This document shows, in pieces, positions 36,067 through 38,380 of a stretch of 38,380 nucleotides of DNA (position 1 is its first letter; the number at the start of each line of letters is the position of its first letter). Source of the stretch: Chitinophaga pinensis (GTDB taxonomy: Bacteria > Bacteroidota > Bacteroidia > Chitinophagales > Chitinophagaceae); assembly GCA_945872085.1 (NCBI GenBank), contig CAMBYG010000010.1:1-38380 (forward strand), given 5' to 3'. Made by a program: the position numbers and the translations under genes. The notes under the pieces were generated by a model. That model was not told the origin of the DNA and searched no databases. It saw only the letters and a list, made by a program, of their open reading frames with translations.

Positions 36067-37800
36067 TTAATTACGTTCTAAAATAATATTCTGCATCACC
36101 AACATATCCATGTCTGTTCTTAAATAACAGCGAATAGCTTCTTCGGGTGCGTTAACGATGGGTTCGTTTTCATTAAAAGATGTATTAAGAAGAATAGGGA
36201 CTTGAGTTTGTTGATAAAAGGCGTCGATTAATTTATAATAGCGCTCGCTTACTGTTTTATCTACCGTTTGTAATCTTCCCGAGCCATCGGCATGGGTAAC
36301 AGCTGGTATCTGTACTTGCTTTTCTTTTCTTATGGGAAATACTTTTTCCATAAAAGGAACCGGCTCATCCAACTCAAACCATTGACTCACCTGCTCTTTT
36401 AAAATAGAGGGCGCAAAAGGACGGAAACTCTCTCTTCGCTTAATTTTTAAATTCAATAATTCTTTGGCATCATCGCGACGAGGATCGGCAAGAATGGAAC
36501 GACCACCCAAAGCACGTGGACCAAACTCGGCACGACCGTTAAACCAACCTACAACTTTGCCAGCTGCTAATCGTGTAGCTACATAATCAAAGATCGTAGC
36601 TTCCTCCACTTGCTTATAAGTTAAATTCAATTCTTTGCACACTGCAATAATCTCTTCATTGCTATACTGTGATCCCGTACAAGCATTAAAAACAGATTCC
36701 GATCTAGTTTGTGCAGCTTGCTGATGATGCACCCAATACGCAGCGCCCATGCTAATACCCGCATCATGCCCAGCACTTGGAATATACACTTCTTTAAACG
36801 GCGTATTGCGCGTTATCTTTCCATTGGCCACACTATTTTGTGCTACACCGCCAGCAATACATACTTTATCTAAGCCTGTTTGTTTATGCACATAACGCAA
36901 TACATGAAAAATTACCTCTTCCGTTATGCGTTGCACCGAAGCGGCTAAGTCTTTATGGTATTGCGTTAAGGCCTCTTCTTTTTTACGCAGCTTGCCGAAG
37001 CGTGCTTCCATTTTTTCGTTGAACAAGGTATGCACCAAAGGCAAATGGTCTTCTGAGTAATGCACATAGCCTTTGTGGGGCGACTGAAAATAAGATAGAT
37101 TCAATTTAAATAAACCATCAGGGATGATTTGAATCACATCCCGCAACGCCTCTACATAAATCGGATTACCATAAGGAGCCAAGCCCATTATTTTATATTC
37201 ATCGCCGTAATAAGGAAAGCCCAATAATTGCGTCATGGCGGAATAAAATACGCCTAAGGAATGCGGGAAATCAATACTTTCCAACACATCCAATGACGTG
37301 CCCTTTGCTTTACCCAACATCGTAGTAGTGAAATCACCCGCTCCATCTATCGATAAAACAGCTGCTTCTTCAAAAGGGGAAGGATAAAAAGCCGAGGCTA
37401 GATGGGCACGATGATGTTCTACTTGAATGATTTTATTTTTTAGTGTCGCTGTAGTGCAGCTGGTATCTACTGTACTTAAAATCGCTTCGATACTACTTAC
37501 TTGTTTAGCATTTTGCAAGCGGGTAAGGGCATATCGAAAAGCATGTATAGGTGATGATAACAAAAAGCGAAACTTCTTAAACAATTTAGCTTTGGGATCT
37601 CTACCTATGGCAATATAATCTACATCGGCTAAGGTAATGCCCGCTTCTTTTAAACAAAAAGCAATGGATAATACAGGAAAGCCCGCCCAATGTTTGGTTC
37701 GGGTAAATCGTTCTTCTTCTGTTGCAGCTACCAATTTCCCATCTATTAAAAGGGCTGCCGAAGCATCGGCATGGTAAGCGTTAATTCCTAAAATTTTCAT
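36067..37800 (-). CDS. NodU/CmcH-type O-carbamoyltransferase
   Basis: A 577-residue enzyme that adds a carbamoyl group from carbamoyl phosphate (through carbamoyl-AMP) to a hydroxyl, probably on a sugar of the surface glycan made by this cluster. N-terminal Kae1-like domain with GINAYHADASAALL, EEERFTRTKHW, the metal-binding HHRAH in VEHHRAHLASAF and the ATP-site VLSIDGAGDFTTT. The C-terminal YrdC-like domain has FNGRAEFGPRALGGRSILADPR and LLNTSFNENEPIV. All look intact. It is the first gene of the run down to the CpsB phosphatase; a repeat-rich spacer lies upstream. Confidence 0.93.
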   Translation of the reverse strand: MKILGINAYHADASAALLIDGKLVAATEEERFTRTKHWAGFPVLSIAFCLKEAGITLADVDYIAIGRDPKAKLFKKFRFLLSSPIHAFRYALTRLQNAKQVSSIEAILSTVDTSCTTATLKNKIIQVEHHRAHLASAFYPSPFEEAAVLSIDGAGDFTTTMLGKAKGTSLDVLESIDFPHSLGVFYSAMTQLLGFPYYGDEYKIMGLAPYGNPIYVEALRDVIQIIPDGLFKLNLSYFQSPHKGYVHYSEDHLPLVHTLFNEKMEARFGKLRKKEEALTQYHKDLAASVQRITEEVIFHVLRYVHKQTGLDKVCIAGGVAQNSVANGKITRNTPFKEVYIPSAGHDAGISMGAAYWVHHQQAAQTRSESVFNACTGSQYSNEEIIAVCKELNLTYKQVEEATIFDYVATRLAAGKVVGWFNGRAEFGPRALGGRSILADPRRDDAKELLNLKIKRRESFRPFAPSILKEQVSQWFELDEPVPFMEKVFPIRKEKQVQIPAVTHADGSGRLQTVDKTVSERYYKLIDAFYQQTQVPILLNTSFNENEPIVNAPEEAIRCYLRTDMDMLVMQNIILERN

Positions 37801-37823
37801 AGTTGTATTGTGCGGGAAACTTA

Positions 37824-37990
37824 TTTTTCGTTTGTCGTTAATCGTTATTCAATGTTCATTAATCGTTGTTCGTTGTTAATTCGTCACTCGTTTTTCGTTT
37901 GTCGTCTTTTGTCTATTATTATAAAAGTTATTTAAGTTATGCTAAACAAACTTTTGCTATAAGAACGGACAACGAACAACGAAAGACGAC
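37824..37990. repeat. TTCGT-rich intergenic repeats with inverted partners
   Basis: A spacer built from short related units. TTTTTCGTTTGTCGT occurs at 37824-37838 and 37891-37905. TTAATCGTTRTTC occurs at 37838-37850 and 37859-37871. CGTTGTTCGTTGT (37864-37876) has an exact inverted copy, ACAACGAACAACG, at 37969-37981. GTCGTCTTT (37901-37909) has an exact inverted copy, AAAGACGAC, at 37982-37990. No coding frame is supported here. The two inverted pairs cross, so they could form alternative rather than simultaneous hairpins. Confidence 0.75.
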
Positions 37991-37993
37991 GCA

Positions 37994-38380
37994 CTATCCC
38001 TTCGCCTTCACCCCTGTTACCACAAAAATCCAAGCCATGAAAAACATGGCTATATAGGATACAATATTGTAAAGCGTGTGATGATCTAATCCTAATTTTT
38101 TCCAATCCGTCCAATGAAATTCTACGGAAGCCACTAATAAAGTAATGCGTGCTACATTCAATATATATAAAATCAATACACCACCGATACTCCATAGTAG
38201 TTTGCTTTTCGTTCTTAATTGATGCGCCACTACATAGGCCAACCAAATACTGATCACCCCTATACCCAAACAATCAAAGCCAACATTCACGCCGCCTTTA
38301 CCCAAGGTACGAATGCCAGAAAGTCCAAAGGGATAAGCTGAAATATCAAAGAGTTTGGCCGCTTCTATCACCGAATTCAC
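37994..38380 (-). CDS. Exosortase/archaeosortase family protein (partial, 5' end beyond window)
   Basis: The last 128 codons of an integral-membrane protein; the frame is open to the right edge, so the true start lies outside. Three features mark the exosortase/archaeosortase fold: a Cys in FDCLGIGVIS (residue 37 of the visible part), an Arg in LNVARITLL (78) and a His in LDHHTLYN (100-101), each at the edge of a hydrophobic helix. These are the Cys-Arg-His residues of a transpeptidase-like site. Bacterial exosortases process proteins with a PEP-CTERM-like tail and are usually linked to exopolysaccharide genes, which fits the cluster here. The subgroup cannot be decided from this fragment. 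Confidence 0.82.
   Translation of the reverse strand: MNSVIEAAKLFDISAYPFGLSGIRTLGKGGVNVGFDCLGIGVISIWLAYVVAHQLRTKSKLLWSIGGVLILYILNVARITLLVASVEFHWTDWKKLGLDHHTLYNIVSYIAMFFMAWIFVVTGVKAKG

Noticed and set aside
37932-38273. Minus-strand frame of 113 codons overlapping the exosortase-like gene
   Set aside because: It is in another frame of a gene whose Cys, Arg and His motifs are clear, and it runs into the repeat spacer.
1-38380. Search for CRISPR arrays, insertion sequences, prophage or integrase genes, and toxin-antitoxin pairs
   Set aside because: No regular repeat-spacer array, transposase or integrase motif, or paired small toxin gene was seen by eye.

Overview
The window looks like chromosomal DNA of a Bacteroidota bacterium, most likely of the Chitinophagales/Sphingobacteriia type. 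This is inferred from AT-rich DNA, start codons without a Shine-Dalgarno sequence, promoter-like boxes of the form TAnnTTTG, type IX secretion (T9SS) C-terminal domains, a GLPGLI protein beside a carboxypeptidase-regulatory outer-membrane barrel, DUF3276 and DUF3098 proteins, and a proteorhodopsin-class pump. I saw no transposase, integrase, CRISPR array, rRNA or ordinary tRNA.

Layout. Positions 1-9.3 kb are on the minus strand: zinc-ribbon protein (cut by the window edge), Nif3-like protein, secreted alpha/beta hydrolase, GLPGLI protein, outer-membrane barrel, ABC exporter, release factor 2 and a GtrA membrane protein. The tmRNA gene ssrA lies at 9.34-9.71 kb between two hairpin terminators. 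From 9.8 to 24.8 kb are mostly housekeeping genes on both strands: dxr-rseP, a DUF2461 protein, hflX, a degenerate ureohydrolase, ftsX-DUF3098, a DUF3276 protein, a secreted five-fold repeat protein, kmo-recJ, lepB-mnmE and a T9SS cargo protein.

The centre of interest is 24.8-27.7 kb. A proton-pumping rhodopsin gene is followed on the same strand, across a 12-bp-stem terminator, by one open reading frame that joins a lycopene beta-cyclase (CrtY) to a Blh-type beta-carotene 15,15'-dioxygenase. The fused protein should turn lycopene into beta-carotene and then into retinal, the chromophore of the neighbouring rhodopsin. The rhodopsin has the D-T-E pump residues, the retinal lysine, a Met at the colour-tuning site (green), and a glycine at the helix-E position that opens a window for a carotenoid antenna in xanthorhodopsin. 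Genes for making lycopene (crtE, crtB, crtI) and for hydroxylating carotenoids are not in the window.

Positions 27.9-30.9 kb hold a lipoprotein adaptor, an FtsX/MacB-like permease and a LolD-like ATPase in one tight operon. At 31-32.4 kb is a T9SS-exported PHP-domain phosphoesterase. From 32.5 kb to the end is a surface polysaccharide region on the minus strand: exosortase-like protein (partial), carbamoyltransferase, family 2 glycosyltransferase, GDP-mannose dehydratase, GDP-fucose synthase and a CpsB-type tyrosine phosphatase. A repeat-rich spacer separates the exosortase gene from the rest.
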